DNA of 64,000 nucleotides from an uncultured Ruminococcus sp. (GCF_947301925.1 NZ_CAMYUE010000012.1:1-64000); one strand, 5' to 3'. Shown: positions 31,840-40,859, counted from the first letter of the stretch. Notes: generated by a model from the sequence alone, not told the origin. Numbers and translations are program-made.

Positions 31840-32112
31840 ATGGAGAACCATGAGGACTTCTGCGCTGACCGTGAGGACGGTACGGAGGCGCTTTGCGGAG
31901 ATTATGAGATGAAAAGAAAGAACAGAGCCGACGATATCATAGCAGTACAGGCTGTGCTGTGCATAGTCATAGGGGCGGCCTTTTTCGTGGGGAATATGTT
32001 TTATCCCGATATCACAGGGGAGGTCTTCGGCAGGATACGCGCCCTCTCCGCAGAGGGAAGCATAATGCCCAATCCAATAGACCTGCTGGCGGAACTGATT
32101 GATAAGCTTTAG
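31840..32112 (+). CDS. Small membrane protein, possible reduced SpoIVFA-like partner
   Basis: A 90-residue protein: acidic N terminus (MENHEDFCADREDG), basic KRKNR, one transmembrane helix (about residues 34-52, AVQAVLCIVIGAAFFVGNMF) and a short external tail (EVFGRIRALSAEG). It overlaps the following M50 protease gene by 14 bases. In sporulating Firmicutes the gene before spoIVFB encodes SpoIVFA, a single-pass protein with an external LytM/M23 domain; this protein has the helix but no such domain. The SpoIVFA relation is inference from position. AGAGGTG precedes the ATG. Confidence 0.72.
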   Translation: MENHEDFCADREDGTEALCGDYEMKRKNRADDIIAVQAVLCIVIGAAFFVGNMFYPDITGEVFGRIRALSAEGSIMPNPIDLLAELIDKL

Positions 32113-32686
32113 ACTGGGGCGGACGGCGGTAAGGATAGATTTTTCCTTTCTGGTGTTCAACGCAATGGTGTTCCTTGTCCGTGACGGCAGGTCGGTGCTG
32201 TCCTTCTATACTGTCTGCGCTCTCCATGAGGCAGGCCACCTTGCAGTGCTTACGCTGACGGGAGGAAGCGCGGCCTCGGTGTGCTTCACAGCCGCAGGCA
32301 TACGCATAGATACCCGTAAAACAGGAGCTTCCCCTGTGCTGCATGATATGGCGGTGCTCCTTGCAGGCCCCGCGGTGAACGCAGCCGTATATGCGGCCAT
32401 GGGTATCATGGGACGGGGCGGGGAGTTCGCTGCCCTGAACCTTATGGCGGCGGTATACAATATGCTGCCCTATCGCAGTCTCGACGGCGGAGCGCTGATA
32501 GCACTGCTGACAGCGGGCAGCTCCGCGGAGCAGGCGGCAGACCTTATCCTTGCCGCGGTGAAGCTGCTTATGACAGCTGCCGCAGCATGGGCGGTGTACA
32601 TATACGGCAGGGAGGCGCTGCCTCTGCTCATAGGAGGGACCGCCCTTTTCATCGGCGACCTGCGTCCACGCAAGAAAAGCCCGTAA
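32099..32686 (+). CDS. M50 site-2 protease, SpoIVFB-like
   Basis: A 195-residue intramembrane metalloprotease. The catalytic HEAGH is near residue 43 (ALHEAGHLAVL) and the third metal ligand motif SLDGG near residue 128 (YNMLPYRSLDGGAL); the intervening AGPAVN near residue 90 matches the NPxG-type region. SpoIVFB activates pro-sigma-K in the mother cell of sporulating bacteria, but other S2P proteases exist. The likely start is TTG 32099, translationally coupled to the small upstream gene; the next ATG (residue 23) would remove the first helix. Its stop codon lies in a terminator stem. Confidence 0.85.
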   Translation: MISFRLGRTAVRIDFSFLVFNAMVFLVRDGRSVLSFYTVCALHEAGHLAVLTLTGGSAASVCFTAAGIRIDTRKTGASPVLHDMAVLLAGPAVNAAVYAAMGIMGRGGEFAALNLMAAVYNMLPYRSLDGGALIALLTAGSSAEQAADLILAAVKLLMTAAAAWAVYIYGREALPLLIGGTALFIGDLRPRKKSP

Positions 32687-32718
32687 AGCGGTGTGTTTAC
32701 GCTTTACGGGCTTGTTTT
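32677..32718. terminator. Bidirectional terminator overlapping the M50 stop codon
   Basis: AAGCCCGTAAAGC (32677-32689) pairs perfectly with GCTTTACGGGCTT (32701-32713), followed by GTTTTT. The TAA stop of the protease gene is part of the first arm. Confidence 0.88.
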
Positions 32719-33072
32719 TCAACTTTCCGTTATGCTCAGGTACATGAAGCCGTCAAGCTCCCTGTCGTCATATTCAAAGCTTATAATGTGCGCGTCGTCC
32801 AGAGTGTGGTCGGCATAGGTTATTATCTGGTTCCCGATATCTATACTCGGAACGCCGAGACCGTCCTTTATCTCCTCGGGGGTGAGCTCTCCGAAAACGT
32901 CGCTGATGCCCTCTTTTATGAGGAAATCGGCTATATCGTCAAGCTTCGCCGCGTAGTTTTCGGCTACTTTCTCAGCCAGCTCCTCGGAGCCGTCCGTCAT
33001 CTCATCGCAGGTGATGACCACGTTGCCGAGGTCGGCAGTGTACAGCTCGGATACCTCGTCGTATTCAAACAT
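32719..33072 (-). CDS. Small acidic protein of unknown function
   Basis: A 117-residue cytoplasmic acidic protein (MFEYDEVSELYTADLGNVVITCDE at the start, then ADFLIKEGISDVFGELTPEEIKDGLGVPSIDIG). No membrane segment, signal or recognised domain; the pattern of a short N-terminal beta sheet plus EEL helix resembles small DUF families often found alone. ATG 33072 has AAGGAG eight bases upstream; a GTG at 33081 overlaps that site. It lies downstream of the dehydrogenase gene on the same strand, with an imperfect hairpin (CGGATAC with GTATCCG, near 33106-33126) between. Confidence 0.72.
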   Translation of the reverse strand: MFEYDEVSELYTADLGNVVITCDEMTDGSEELAEKVAENYAAKLDDIADFLIKEGISDVFGELTPEEIKDGLGVPSIDIGNQIITYADHTLDDAHIISFEYDDRELDGFMYLSITES

Positions 33073-33132
33073 ATTCGTCACTCCTTTTCAAAGCACGGGT
33101 ACACGGATACGGGATATCTGTGTATCCGGTCA

Positions 33133-34314
33133 TCACAGACCTGCGTTTGCGGCTATGCGGTAGATAGTTGCAATGTCCTGAGAGGTCAGGTGTACGAAGC
33201 CGCCTGTCTTTCCGTCGCCGAGGCCGAATTTCTCCACAAGGACGGGGATATCCTCCTCCTTGGCGCCCAGCTGCTCGAAGTTTATGGGCATACCTATGCT
33301 GTGGAGGAAGCTGCGGAAGCAGGCTATGCCTTCAAGAGCGGTCTCGTCGGGGAACTCGAAGTTCATCTGGCAGCCCCAGATGCGGACGGCCATCTGTGCA
33401 AAGCGCATAACATCGTGCTTGTATACGAATTCCATCCATGCAGGCATGATGACCGCAAGGCCTGCACCGTGAGCGCAGTCGTAAAGAGCGGAGAGCTCAT
33501 GCTCTATGCCGTGGCTGTTCCAGTCCTGGCTCCTTCCTACGCCTACTATATCGTTATGGGCGACAGTGCCTGCCCACATGATGTTTGCTCTTGCCTCGTA
33601 GTTGTCGGGCTGGGCGATAGCGCGTGGAGTCTCCTTTATCATGGTGAGGAGCACTGCCTCGCAGAGACGGTCTGTTATCTCGACCTCACGGGTATTGGTG
33701 AAGTATCTCTCGAAAACGTGAGCCATTATATCCGTAGCACCGCAGGCTGTCTGGTATGCAGGCAGTGAGCAGGTGAGCTCGGGATTGAGTATGGAGAAGC
33801 GTGGACGTAGCAGGTCTGAGCCCACATCACGCTTGAGGCTGCCCTCCTCCTTGGTGACTACAGAGGCGCCCGAGCCCTCGCTGCCTGCGGCTGCGATAGT
33901 GAGCACAGTGCCTATGGGCAGAGCCTTTTCTACTTCCTTGCCCGTGCCGTAGAAGTCCCAGAAGTCTCCGTCATAGGGTACGCCCAGGGCGATACCCTTT
34001 GAGGAGTCGATACATGAGCCGCCGCCCACCGAGAGAATGAAGTCAACGCCCTCGCTGCGGCAGAGCTCTATGCCCTTATATATAAGTGTGTCGCGGGGAT
34101 TGGGCTGAACGCCGCCCAGCTCCGTGTAGGCGATACCGCTCTCATCGAGGGAAGCCTTAACGCGGTCTATGAGTCCCGACTTCACCGCAGAGCCCGAGCC
34201 GTAGTGTATCAGCACCTTGGTTCCGCCGTACTTCTTTACCATTTCGCCTGCTTTTGATTCTGTATCCCTTCCGAAGATGAACTCGGTAGGGCTGTGAAAC
34301 TGAAAATTATCCAT
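33133..34314 (-). CDS. Iron-containing alcohol dehydrogenase
   Basis: A 393-residue group III alcohol dehydrogenase of the butanol dehydrogenase/YqhD type. Coenzyme-binding VGGGSCIDSSKGIALG is near residue 97; metal ligands are in TDIMAHVFERYF (Asp, His near 196-200) and in the segment with SHGIEHELS and CAHGAGLA (His near 266 and 280). It reduces aldehydes to alcohols, consistent with ethanol production by fermenting ruminococci, though the aldehyde substrate cannot be told. GGAGG precedes the ATG. It follows the SDR gene by 37 bases on the same transcript. Confidence 0.94.
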   Translation of the reverse strand: MDNFQFHSPTEFIFGRDTESKAGEMVKKYGGTKVLIHYGSGSAVKSGLIDRVKASLDESGIAYTELGGVQPNPRDTLIYKGIELCRSEGVDFILSVGGGSCIDSSKGIALGVPYDGDFWDFYGTGKEVEKALPIGTVLTIAAAGSEGSGASVVTKEEGSLKRDVGSDLLRPRFSILNPELTCSLPAYQTACGATDIMAHVFERYFTNTREVEITDRLCEAVLLTMIKETPRAIAQPDNYEARANIMWAGTVAHNDIVGVGRSQDWNSHGIEHELSALYDCAHGAGLAVIMPAWMEFVYKHDVMRFAQMAVRIWGCQMNFEFPDETALEGIACFRSFLHSIGMPINFEQLGAKEEDIPVLVEKFGLGDGKTGGFVHLTSQDIATIYRIAANAGL

Positions 34315-34351
34315 TGTATACCTCCGTTGTGTTTCCTTGTGATCGTTTATG

Positions 34352-35365
34352 TCATTTCATTGCATTCTTTGCCAGCTCCATAGCCGATACGACCTTATCG
34401 CACCAGCTGTCGAAGTCGGGATCGTCGTTCTGACATTCCTTGTGGGCGAGTATATACCTTACGGTATCCCTTATGCCCTGATCTGCGCGTACCTTCGCTG
34501 TGAACCCAGGCACTGCACGTTTGATCTTTGAGTTGTCGAATATGACCGTGCTGGACTTGTCGCCGATGAGAGTCCCCTCAAAGTCGTAGGGGCCCACAGC
34601 ATTGAGCCATTCCGACGATACATGGCAGGCCTTCAGCTCCACACCCAGCTCGTCCGCGATAATGGAGTAGATCTGGTTCCATGACACGCTCTCGTCGGAG
34701 GTTATGTGGAAGGCCTGGCCTATGGCGTGGATATTGCCGATAAGTCCCGCATAGGCAGCAGCGAAGTCGCTGTTGTGGGTAATCGTCCACAGTGAGGTGC
34801 CGTCGCCGTGGATTATGACGGGCTTGCCCTCCATGATACGATTCACCACCTGCCAGCTGCCCTTGTCGCCGTGTACTCCCAGCGGCACCGACCTCTCGTC
34901 GTAGGTGTGGCTGGGGCGGACTATAGTTACGGGGAAGCTGTTTTCGCGGTACTGCTTCATCAGGTACTCCTCGCAGGCTATCTTGTCGCGGGAATACTGC
35001 CAGTGGGGATTGGAAAGGGGAGTGCTCTCGGTTATCACGCAGTCCGAAAGGGGCTTCTGATAGGCCGAGGCGGAGCTTATAAAGATATACTGCTTTGTTT
35101 TTCCGCTGAAAAGTCTGTAGTCTCTCTCAACCTGCTCGGGCACGAAGCCGATGAATTCGCCCACGCAGTCAAAGCTCATACCCTCCAGCTTTTCTGCTGC
35201 GTCTTTCTCGTTGGATATGTCGCACTTTATGACCTTAACGCCCTCAGGGAGCTCGCTGTTCCTGCCGCCGCGGTTCAGCAGAATGACCTCATGTCCCTGC
35301 TGTGCAAGGAGCTTTGTTACGGCCATACTGATAGTGCCTGTACCGCCTATGAATAAGATCCTCAT
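34352..35365 (-). CDS. NAD-dependent epimerase/dehydratase (atypical SDR)
   Basis: A 337-residue extended SDR protein. The N-terminal Rossmann motif GGTGTISMAVTKLLAQ replaces the usual GxxGxxG, as in the CSP41/isoflavone-reductase-like atypical SDRs. YSRDK near residue 144 is the YxxxK active-site pair, with VRPSH following. The substrate is unknown; nucleotide sugars are one option. It has its own promoter (35420-35448) and probably co-transcribes the alcohol dehydrogenase gene downstream. Confidence 0.9.
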   Translation of the reverse strand: MRILFIGGTGTISMAVTKLLAQQGHEVILLNRGGRNSELPEGVKVIKCDISNEKDAAEKLEGMSFDCVGEFIGFVPEQVERDYRLFSGKTKQYIFISSASAYQKPLSDCVITESTPLSNPHWQYSRDKIACEEYLMKQYRENSFPVTIVRPSHTYDERSVPLGVHGDKGSWQVVNRIMEGKPVIIHGDGTSLWTITHNSDFAAAYAGLIGNIHAIGQAFHITSDESVSWNQIYSIIADELGVELKACHVSSEWLNAVGPYDFEGTLIGDKSSTVIFDNSKIKRAVPGFTAKVRADQGIRDTVRYILAHKECQNDDPDFDSWCDKVVSAMELAKNAMK

Positions 35366-35419
35366 GTTTTCTTCACCTCTTTATCGTTTTTTTGTGTAAT
35401 GCGCATAACTGTCGTAAAT

Positions 35420-35448
35420 ATTATACCATACAATTATAAAAAAATCAA
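35420..35448 (-). promoter_or_regulatory. Promoter of the SDR-alcohol dehydrogenase operon
   Basis: On the minus strand TTGATT (35448-35443), 17-base spacer, TATAAT (35425-35420), 55 bases before the start codon. Confidence 0.85.
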
Positions 35449-35497
35449 CCTGAAAATCGGATAAAAGTATCAGATCCATTGTTTCTGATACAAAATC

Positions 35498-35526
35498 TTG
35501 CACTTAAAAATAAAAAATGCTAAAAT
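35498..35526 (+). promoter_or_regulatory. Promoter of the ECF sigma operon
   Basis: TTGCAC (35498-35503), 17-base spacer, TAAAAT (35521-35526). Just upstream, TATCAGA (near 35468-35474) and TCTGATA (near 35484-35490) form an inverted repeat that could be an operator. Confidence 0.68.
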
Positions 35527-35608
35527 AGTGTTACACATTGTTGCTGCACTGCGTTATTATGGGTGAGGACAGATCTGATCCCTACGACAAAGGATATGGA
35601 GGTAGCAT

Positions 35609-36169
35609 ATGACTGACAGTGAGATACTCTGCCTTATGCAGGAGGCTCCGCCCCGCGGGCAGCGGGAGCTTTTCGATAAATACTACAGCTATGTTTATGC
35701 TATAGTCAACAGACTTATAAGCGGATTCGGCAGCATCAGCGATACGGAGGAGTGCGTGATAGACGTATTCGCCTCTGTGATGATGAAGCTGGGAAAGGAC
35801 AGCGATATTTCGCTGAAGTCCTACATAGGCACTGCCGCAAGGAACGCGGCCATAAGCATGAGGAGGTCCATTGCTTCAAAGCGCGGAATGGACCTCCCCG
35901 ACGGCGACGAGAGCATGAACAGAATAGCAGATGAGGCCGATGTGGCGGGAGACGCGGAAAAAAGCGAGCTTTCACAGCAGCTGCTCAGCCTGATAGGCGC
36001 AATGGGCACTCCCGATTCTGTCATAATAATACAGAAGTATTACTATAACAGGACCTCTGCGGAGATAGCCCGAATGGTGGACATGACGCCTGCGGCGGTG
36101 AGAGTACGCTGCGGACGGGCCATGAAGCGCCTGAAAAAGCTCCTCGACGAAAAACATATAACTCTGTAA
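35609..36169 (+). CDS. ECF-type RNA polymerase sigma factor
   Basis: A 186-residue sigma-70 family factor. Region 2 spans about residues 15-85 (RELFDKYYSYVYAIVNRL, CVIDVFASVMMKLGK), and region 4 spans about 122-180 with the helix-turn-helix YYYNRTSAEIARMVDMTPAAVRVRCGRAMK-type sequence. Regions 1.1 and 3 are absent, as in ECF factors. It is followed after 12 bases by a single-pass membrane protein with external modules, the usual position of a regulator. GGAGG precedes ATG 35609. Confidence 0.92.
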   Translation: MTDSEILCLMQEAPPRGQRELFDKYYSYVYAIVNRLISGFGSISDTEECVIDVFASVMMKLGKDSDISLKSYIGTAARNAAISMRRSIASKRGMDLPDGDESMNRIADEADVAGDAEKSELSQQLLSLIGAMGTPDSVIIIQKYYYNRTSAEIARMVDMTPAAVRVRCGRAMKRLKKLLDEKHITL

Positions 36170-36181
36170 AGGAGGATAAAT

Positions 36182-38140
36182 ATGAACAGCAGCAAGAAGA
36201 TAATAGATACCCTTCGCAGTGCGGACAAGGCTTCCGTTGAGAAGCTCATGGACGAGGCCGCAAGGAAGGAAGATATATTTGCAAGGATACAGGAAAGAAC
36301 AGGCGCTCAGAACAGCGATTACACCGACGTTGAAGCAGGCGTTGAGAAGTACGGGCGCAGGATAAGCATTACAAGGATGGTCTCCGCAGCGGCAGCCATA
36401 GCCGTTCTGGCAGGAGCTGTGGGCGGCGGAGTTTACCTTATGAGGCGCCCCAATCCTACCGATGACGACCTGAATATCACAAATACTACAGACGGACAGC
36501 TCACCACTGATGAATCCATACCCGCTGAGCTCACAAAGGATTTCCTTTACGACAGGGTCGTCAATTATGAGGATCACTACCGCAGGTTCTCCTGTGATTA
36601 TGAGATAACCGACAATTCTGAAGGGATCATCCCCTTTACTGTCAGCGGTTCAGTATGTGTGGACAAGGACGGGGATAAGGGCTGGTGCAGCTCCGAGAAA
36701 GTGTATCACGGTAACGATACCGATGTGAAGCTTTCCGAGAATACTCGTACCGTAGAGTATTACTGCGGCGGATACGATGTCCATGCTCAGGGAAACTGGG
36801 CAGATGACAGCGGCAGTGAGCTCACAGGCAAGGAGTACACTATGTCGTATGCCCGGCACGACAGTGTTTATCTGCCAATTTCTCCGGTAGATTGCGGCTC
36901 ACTGTCGGAAAGGATCGGCGATAAGGAGAGCTGGGAGATAACAGGGGACAGGACCGAGAACGGCAGAAGGATAGCCACCATCGAAGGCAAGCATCACTAC
37001 GCTACAGACAACGACGGTAATGAAGCCGAAGTTGATTTCATTGCGGATATAGATGTTTCCTCGGGTATCCGCATTTCCCAGAAGTTCATCACAAGCAGCG
37101 GAGATGTAGTCTTTGAGCTCAATCTTACAAACTGTAAATTCGAGAAGGACGCAGAGGCACCTGTGTCTCCCTCTGATTTCTTCATGTTCGTCGTGGAGGG
37201 GGACTACGCCAAGTCGCAGAATTCGGAATTCGATATAATCGTTCTCAGCGACTATCACGGCGATGTGGACTACGAGCAGGCTACTATAGATCCCAGGCTG
37301 CTGGACGAGGCTATGATATATTTGCCTGTACAGACTCCCGTGACCGCAGAGGCTCACGACGTTCCTGCCGAGCTCACAGGGGAATTCCTTCGCGAGAGAA
37401 GCCTCGGCGCCACACATTACTATGACAGATTCTCGGGCAGCTGGACTGCCACGAGCCTTTCATACTACAGTGCAGGTGAAAATGGTACTTACAAAGGCAG
37501 CATAAAGATAGACAATACTACCATGACAGGCGAATACGACCAGAGCTACTACGATGCTGACGGTGTTTACTGGAATTCCGACCGCAGCTACTTCCTCAAC
37601 AATATTTTCGTAAAGGCACACGAATATGATGAGGAGATATATAACGAAAGATGGTCTGACGGCAATGCAAAGTCGTATGAAGTAAATAGCACCGACAGTG
37701 AATTTGATGACTGGAAGAATAAACCTGACAGGGTAATGTTCTTTGATTTCGGCGGCTTTGATTACATCAGACTGGACAATAACAGGATACAGTATAACGG
37801 TATCGAGGCTGTCAGAAATGAGTCCGAATGGACGATAACAGGTGAAAGGACAGAAAACGGCAGAAGGATTGCCGGCGTAAGCTTCAGTTATGAGCAGCTT
37901 CATGAAGGACAGTATTATCCTGTGGAGGTTACTGCCGATATCGATGTGGAAACAGGTATCTGGCTTGCGTATGAGGTCAAAGATGATAGCTGGGGGAACG
38001 GTACAGTGAGAACTTCCTTCAGGATGACGGATTATAAGTTCGACGACGAAGCAGAGGCTCCCATGACAGCAAAGGAAGTAAGCAGCTATCTTGATGACAA
38101 CGGCTTTAAATCAGAGGGAACCCCTCTGTTAATAGGATGA
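36182..38140 (+). CDS. Membrane protein with duplicated external module, probable sigma regulator
   Basis: A 652-residue protein: cytoplasmic part (residues 1-60, charged, no zinc-finger HxxxCxxC), one transmembrane helix (about 64-84, MVSAAAAIAVLAGAVGGGVYL) and two external modules (about 105-345 and 370-645). Each module begins PAELT..FL..R, contains TG.RTENGRRIA (about residues 256 and 555) and D-V-E/S-TG/SGI, and ends in an AEAP segment, so they are internal duplicates. Position next to an ECF sigma gene suggests an anti-sigma-like signal sensor, but the missing anti-sigma signature makes this inference. Module function unknown. Confidence 0.8.
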   Translation: MNSSKKIIDTLRSADKASVEKLMDEAARKEDIFARIQERTGAQNSDYTDVEAGVEKYGRRISITRMVSAAAAIAVLAGAVGGGVYLMRRPNPTDDDLNITNTTDGQLTTDESIPAELTKDFLYDRVVNYEDHYRRFSCDYEITDNSEGIIPFTVSGSVCVDKDGDKGWCSSEKVYHGNDTDVKLSENTRTVEYYCGGYDVHAQGNWADDSGSELTGKEYTMSYARHDSVYLPISPVDCGSLSERIGDKESWEITGDRTENGRRIATIEGKHHYATDNDGNEAEVDFIADIDVSSGIRISQKFITSSGDVVFELNLTNCKFEKDAEAPVSPSDFFMFVVEGDYAKSQNSEFDIIVLSDYHGDVDYEQATIDPRLLDEAMIYLPVQTPVTAEAHDVPAELTGEFLRERSLGATHYYDRFSGSWTATSLSYYSAGENGTYKGSIKIDNTTMTGEYDQSYYDADGVYWNSDRSYFLNNIFVKAHEYDEEIYNERWSDGNAKSYEVNSTDSEFDDWKNKPDRVMFFDFGGFDYIRLDNNRIQYNGIEAVRNESEWTITGERTENGRRIAGVSFSYEQLHEGQYYPVEVTADIDVETGIWLAYEVKDDSWGNGTVRTSFRMTDYKFDDEAEAPMTAKEVSSYLDDNGFKSEGTPLLIG

Positions 38141-38172
38141 AAAAAGGCTTCCTCTCAGGAGGAAGCCTTTTT
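38141..38172. terminator. Bidirectional terminator between sigma operon and Sel1 operon
   Basis: AAAAAGGCTTCCTC (38141-38154), loop TCAG, GAGGAAGCCTTTTT (38159-38172), perfect, with A and T tracts. It overlaps the last codon position of the minus-strand Sel1 gene. Confidence 0.93.
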
Positions 38173-39743
38173 CATATCCTGTCGTAGTCCAGGCCGTACT
38201 GTTCCGCGTAGTAGTGTGCTCTTGCAGGATTGGGCGCCAGATACTCGCCGCCGTATTTATAACAGGCCGCAAGGAGCTCCGCCGCTTCCTTGTCGCCGCC
38301 TGCCGCAGCCTTCTGGAACAGCTCCGCCGCGGTGGCGAAGTTCTTTGATGTTCCTGTGCCATTGGCATAGCAGCAGCCAAGGGACTTCTGCGCCGCCGTA
38401 TGTCTCTGGGCAGCTGCAAGCTCGTACATTTCCTTTGCGCGGAAGGGATCCTTTTCGGTGCCGATACCGTGCTCATAGCACCAGCCGCAGGAGTACTGTC
38501 CGTCGGGATCCTCCTGCCTTGCGGCCTCCTGATACCATTTGAGAGCCTCCTGCTGATCTTTCGGGACTCCCGTGCCCTTGAAGCAGCACTCGCCGTAGTT
38601 GTACTGAGCCTTGGGGTGGCCCTGCCCGGCGGCCTTCTTATAGTATTCCGCCGCAGCGCGGGGATCCCTGTCGATGCCGTCTCCACGCAGGCAGCAGCCT
38701 GCAAGGTTGTTGAGGGCGTCAAGGTCTCCTTCCTCCGCAGCCTTTCTGAACATCATCACCGCAGTTATCTTGTCCTGCTGAACGCCGTTTCCCGAGAAGT
38801 AGCAGCAGCCCAGATCAAAGAGAGCCGCGGCATGCCCCTGCTCGGCAGCCTGCTTCAGCCAGTATACAGCCTTTGCGGGATCGTATTCTATGCCTGCGCC
38901 GCTGAGGAACATACAGCCTAGCCTGAACTGCGCGTTGGGGTCTCCCATCTGAGCGCGCTTCTGTATGCCCTCGGGGGTATCGTCATCAACGGATACGCCG
39001 TAGCGTTTTGAATAGTATGCAGCTCTTGCCCTGTCGGGAGGGAAGCCGCTGTCACCTGTGAGATAGCAGCGTATCAGCGCCTTCTGGGAGTCATAGTCGC
39101 CCTGCTCGGCAGCCTGCTCGTAGCGGTAAGCCGCCTTTGCCAGGTTCCTCTCGGCGCCCTGCCCCAGATAGTAGCAGTCCGCCAGTTTTTTCTGGGAGCT
39201 GCAATCTCCGCGGTCTGAGGATATGGTGTACCATTTTACGGCCTTGGCGTAGTCCTGCTTGACTCCGCGGCCGTAGAAGAAACGCTCGCCCAGATTGAAG
39301 CAGGCGTCGTTGTCACCGTTCTGCGCACGTCTGAACAGATCCTCTATAAGGGAGGACGACGCCATATAGCCCGTATCTCCGTGTCCCTGTGAGGACTGCT
39401 GCGGCGAGGCGCTCATCTGCCAGCCCAGCGCTCCTGCGATACTGCGCACCACCAGCTCCGCCTTGGCGTCGTTGAGGTACTCGGTGATATCGGTCATAGC
39501 GCGCTGAATAACGGTCTCTGCGCTGCTGCTTCCGCTCATTACGGCGCTGTTTTCCTTTATGAATATCTCGCCCACGTTCTCGCTGAGGGCAACAAAGAAG
39601 GCCTTGTTCTCCTTGCTGAGGCGGGGGGCGAAGTCAGAGAATGCCGAGCAGAATCTCTTGTGATCCCTGAGTATATCTGTGCCGAAGCGGTCTGTGACCT
39701 GCTTTACGGCGGCAGTGGTCTCGGCGAGTAATTTATCGTCCAT
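38172..39743 (-). CDS. Sel1-repeat (TPR-like) protein
   Basis: A 523-residue cytoplasmic protein. After a 130-residue N-terminal alpha-helical part come around ten Sel1 repeats (patterns such as A.FNLGERFFYGRGVKQDYAKAVKWYT, AQFRLGCMFLSGAGIEYDPAKA, and AQYNYGECCFKGTGVPKDQQEA, written here in part), which form a solenoid for protein-protein contacts. GGAGG lies nine bases before ATG 39743. It is the last gene of a minus-strand operon with the 39768 membrane protein and the 40860 lipoprotein, so it could be the cytoplasmic partner of a membrane complex. Specific role unknown. Confidence 0.9.
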   Translation of the reverse strand: MDDKLLAETTAAVKQVTDRFGTDILRDHKRFCSAFSDFAPRLSKENKAFFVALSENVGEIFIKENSAVMSGSSSAETVIQRAMTDITEYLNDAKAELVVRSIAGALGWQMSASPQQSSQGHGDTGYMASSSLIEDLFRRAQNGDNDACFNLGERFFYGRGVKQDYAKAVKWYTISSDRGDCSSQKKLADCYYLGQGAERNLAKAAYRYEQAAEQGDYDSQKALIRCYLTGDSGFPPDRARAAYYSKRYGVSVDDDTPEGIQKRAQMGDPNAQFRLGCMFLSGAGIEYDPAKAVYWLKQAAEQGHAAALFDLGCCYFSGNGVQQDKITAVMMFRKAAEEGDLDALNNLAGCCLRGDGIDRDPRAAAEYYKKAAGQGHPKAQYNYGECCFKGTGVPKDQQEALKWYQEAARQEDPDGQYSCGWCYEHGIGTEKDPFRAKEMYELAAAQRHTAAQKSLGCCYANGTGTSKNFATAAELFQKAAAGGDKEAAELLAACYKYGGEYLAPNPARAHYYAEQYGLDYDRI

Positions 39744-39767
39744 AGGGGATATCCTCCGTGAATATGC

Positions 39768-40811
39768 TTACATTATCCTGTTCTCCGAATCGGGGAACTG
39801 GGTGTTGGGGTATGCCTTTTCCTGAGTGATACGGGCGTTTATCCTGTCAAGGAGCTTCTTTTCCAGCTCGCCCTCGGAGGAGAGTATGCCCGTCATCCTG
39901 CCCAGAGCGGCATAGCCCTCGGTGACGAACCTCTCCGCGCCTGCCACATCATGATAGATATTGAAGGCGTAATAAGCCATGAGGCGCTTTGCGTTGGCGT
40001 CCGTATCGGTGGTAATGACGCCCTTTATCTTGTTGTAGATACTGTCTGCCAGCTGTGTGTTCGGCTCAACCTCCGAGAAGAAGAACAGCAGCCAGTAGTA
40101 GGTCAGGGTCTCCTGATGTATGTACTCCCTTTCCACCATATAGTTCATGACCTCGTGGGAGGGGGCGTGCATTGCACCGTAATTGTCGGTGGCTGCCAGG
40201 TAGGCCATATAGGCTCCGTAATAGAATATCCTCTCGGTCTTGGTGACCTTCTTGAAGCCCAGCTCGTCCACGGGCTTCAGGTCAAGATCTCTGAGGGGCA
40301 TACCGTTACGCAGGTTCTGCATCTTACCGGACATATAGCCTGTGAGACGCTTCCTGAGCACTGTCATGGTGTATATTGTGATGGCAAGGGTTTGCAGTCC
40401 GAAGAATACAATACCCATTGCGAAGCCGTTTGCAAGGGCTCTCAGGTAGTTGTTCTCCCTGTGCCTGAAGAACAGGAGTATGGCTGTGCAGATGCCGATA
40501 TCCACTGCAAGGAGCAGCAGCTTCGAGATGATGCTCATGGCATTTGAGTTCTTTTCGTTGAGCTTCTCGGCGGGCTTTTTCATGTTGAATACCACCTGAT
40601 GCTGGATTATAGGCGAGAGCTTGGTGAAGGAGCTTTTCCACCTTCCGTCATTTTTTAAAAATGTAAGGCCGAACAGTGAGAAGGTGCTGACTCTCATGCA
40701 GAAAAGGGGAGCAATGACTGCGTCAATCAGCAGTCTCAGCAGGGAATTGACTTGAAGGGCGATAATGAAGCCCGTGAGCAGGATCATCATTCTCATCAGA
40801 TCATAGTGCAT
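39768..40811 (-). CDS. Polytopic membrane protein, possibly degenerate M50-like
   Basis: A 347-residue protein with two long hydrophobic segments near the N terminus (about residues 5-40) and two near 100-160, then a cytoplasmic-looking helical region. The order helix, VSTFSLFGLTFLKNDGRWK, then QHQVVF recalls Clostridial M50 membrane proteases, in which the first helix has HExxH; here the corresponding place reads LIDAVIAPLF, with no His or Glu. If related it would be a catalytically dead form, but this is a weak pattern match. AGGAGG lies seven bases before ATG 40811. Middle gene of the lipoprotein-Sel1 operon. Confidence 0.78.
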   Translation of the reverse strand: MHYDLMRMMILLTGFIIALQVNSLLRLLIDAVIAPLFCMRVSTFSLFGLTFLKNDGRWKSSFTKLSPIIQHQVVFNMKKPAEKLNEKNSNAMSIISKLLLLAVDIGICTAILLFFRHRENNYLRALANGFAMGIVFFGLQTLAITIYTMTVLRKRLTGYMSGKMQNLRNGMPLRDLDLKPVDELGFKKVTKTERIFYYGAYMAYLAATDNYGAMHAPSHEVMNYMVEREYIHQETLTYYWLLFFFSEVEPNTQLADSIYNKIKGVITTDTDANAKRLMAYYAFNIYHDVAGAERFVTEGYAALGRMTGILSSEGELEKKLLDRINARITQEKAYPNTQFPDSENRIM

Positions 40812-40859
40812 AAAAAGACCTCCTTTTAGCTGAAAGGGGCGGATCACCGCCCCAGCTTA

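Noticed and set aside
32587-33768. 393-codon open frame on the plus strand across the alcohol dehydrogenase gene
   Set aside because: The minus strand holds a full iron-dependent dehydrogenase with metal ligands, and the plus-strand translation has Cys/Val-rich antisense composition.
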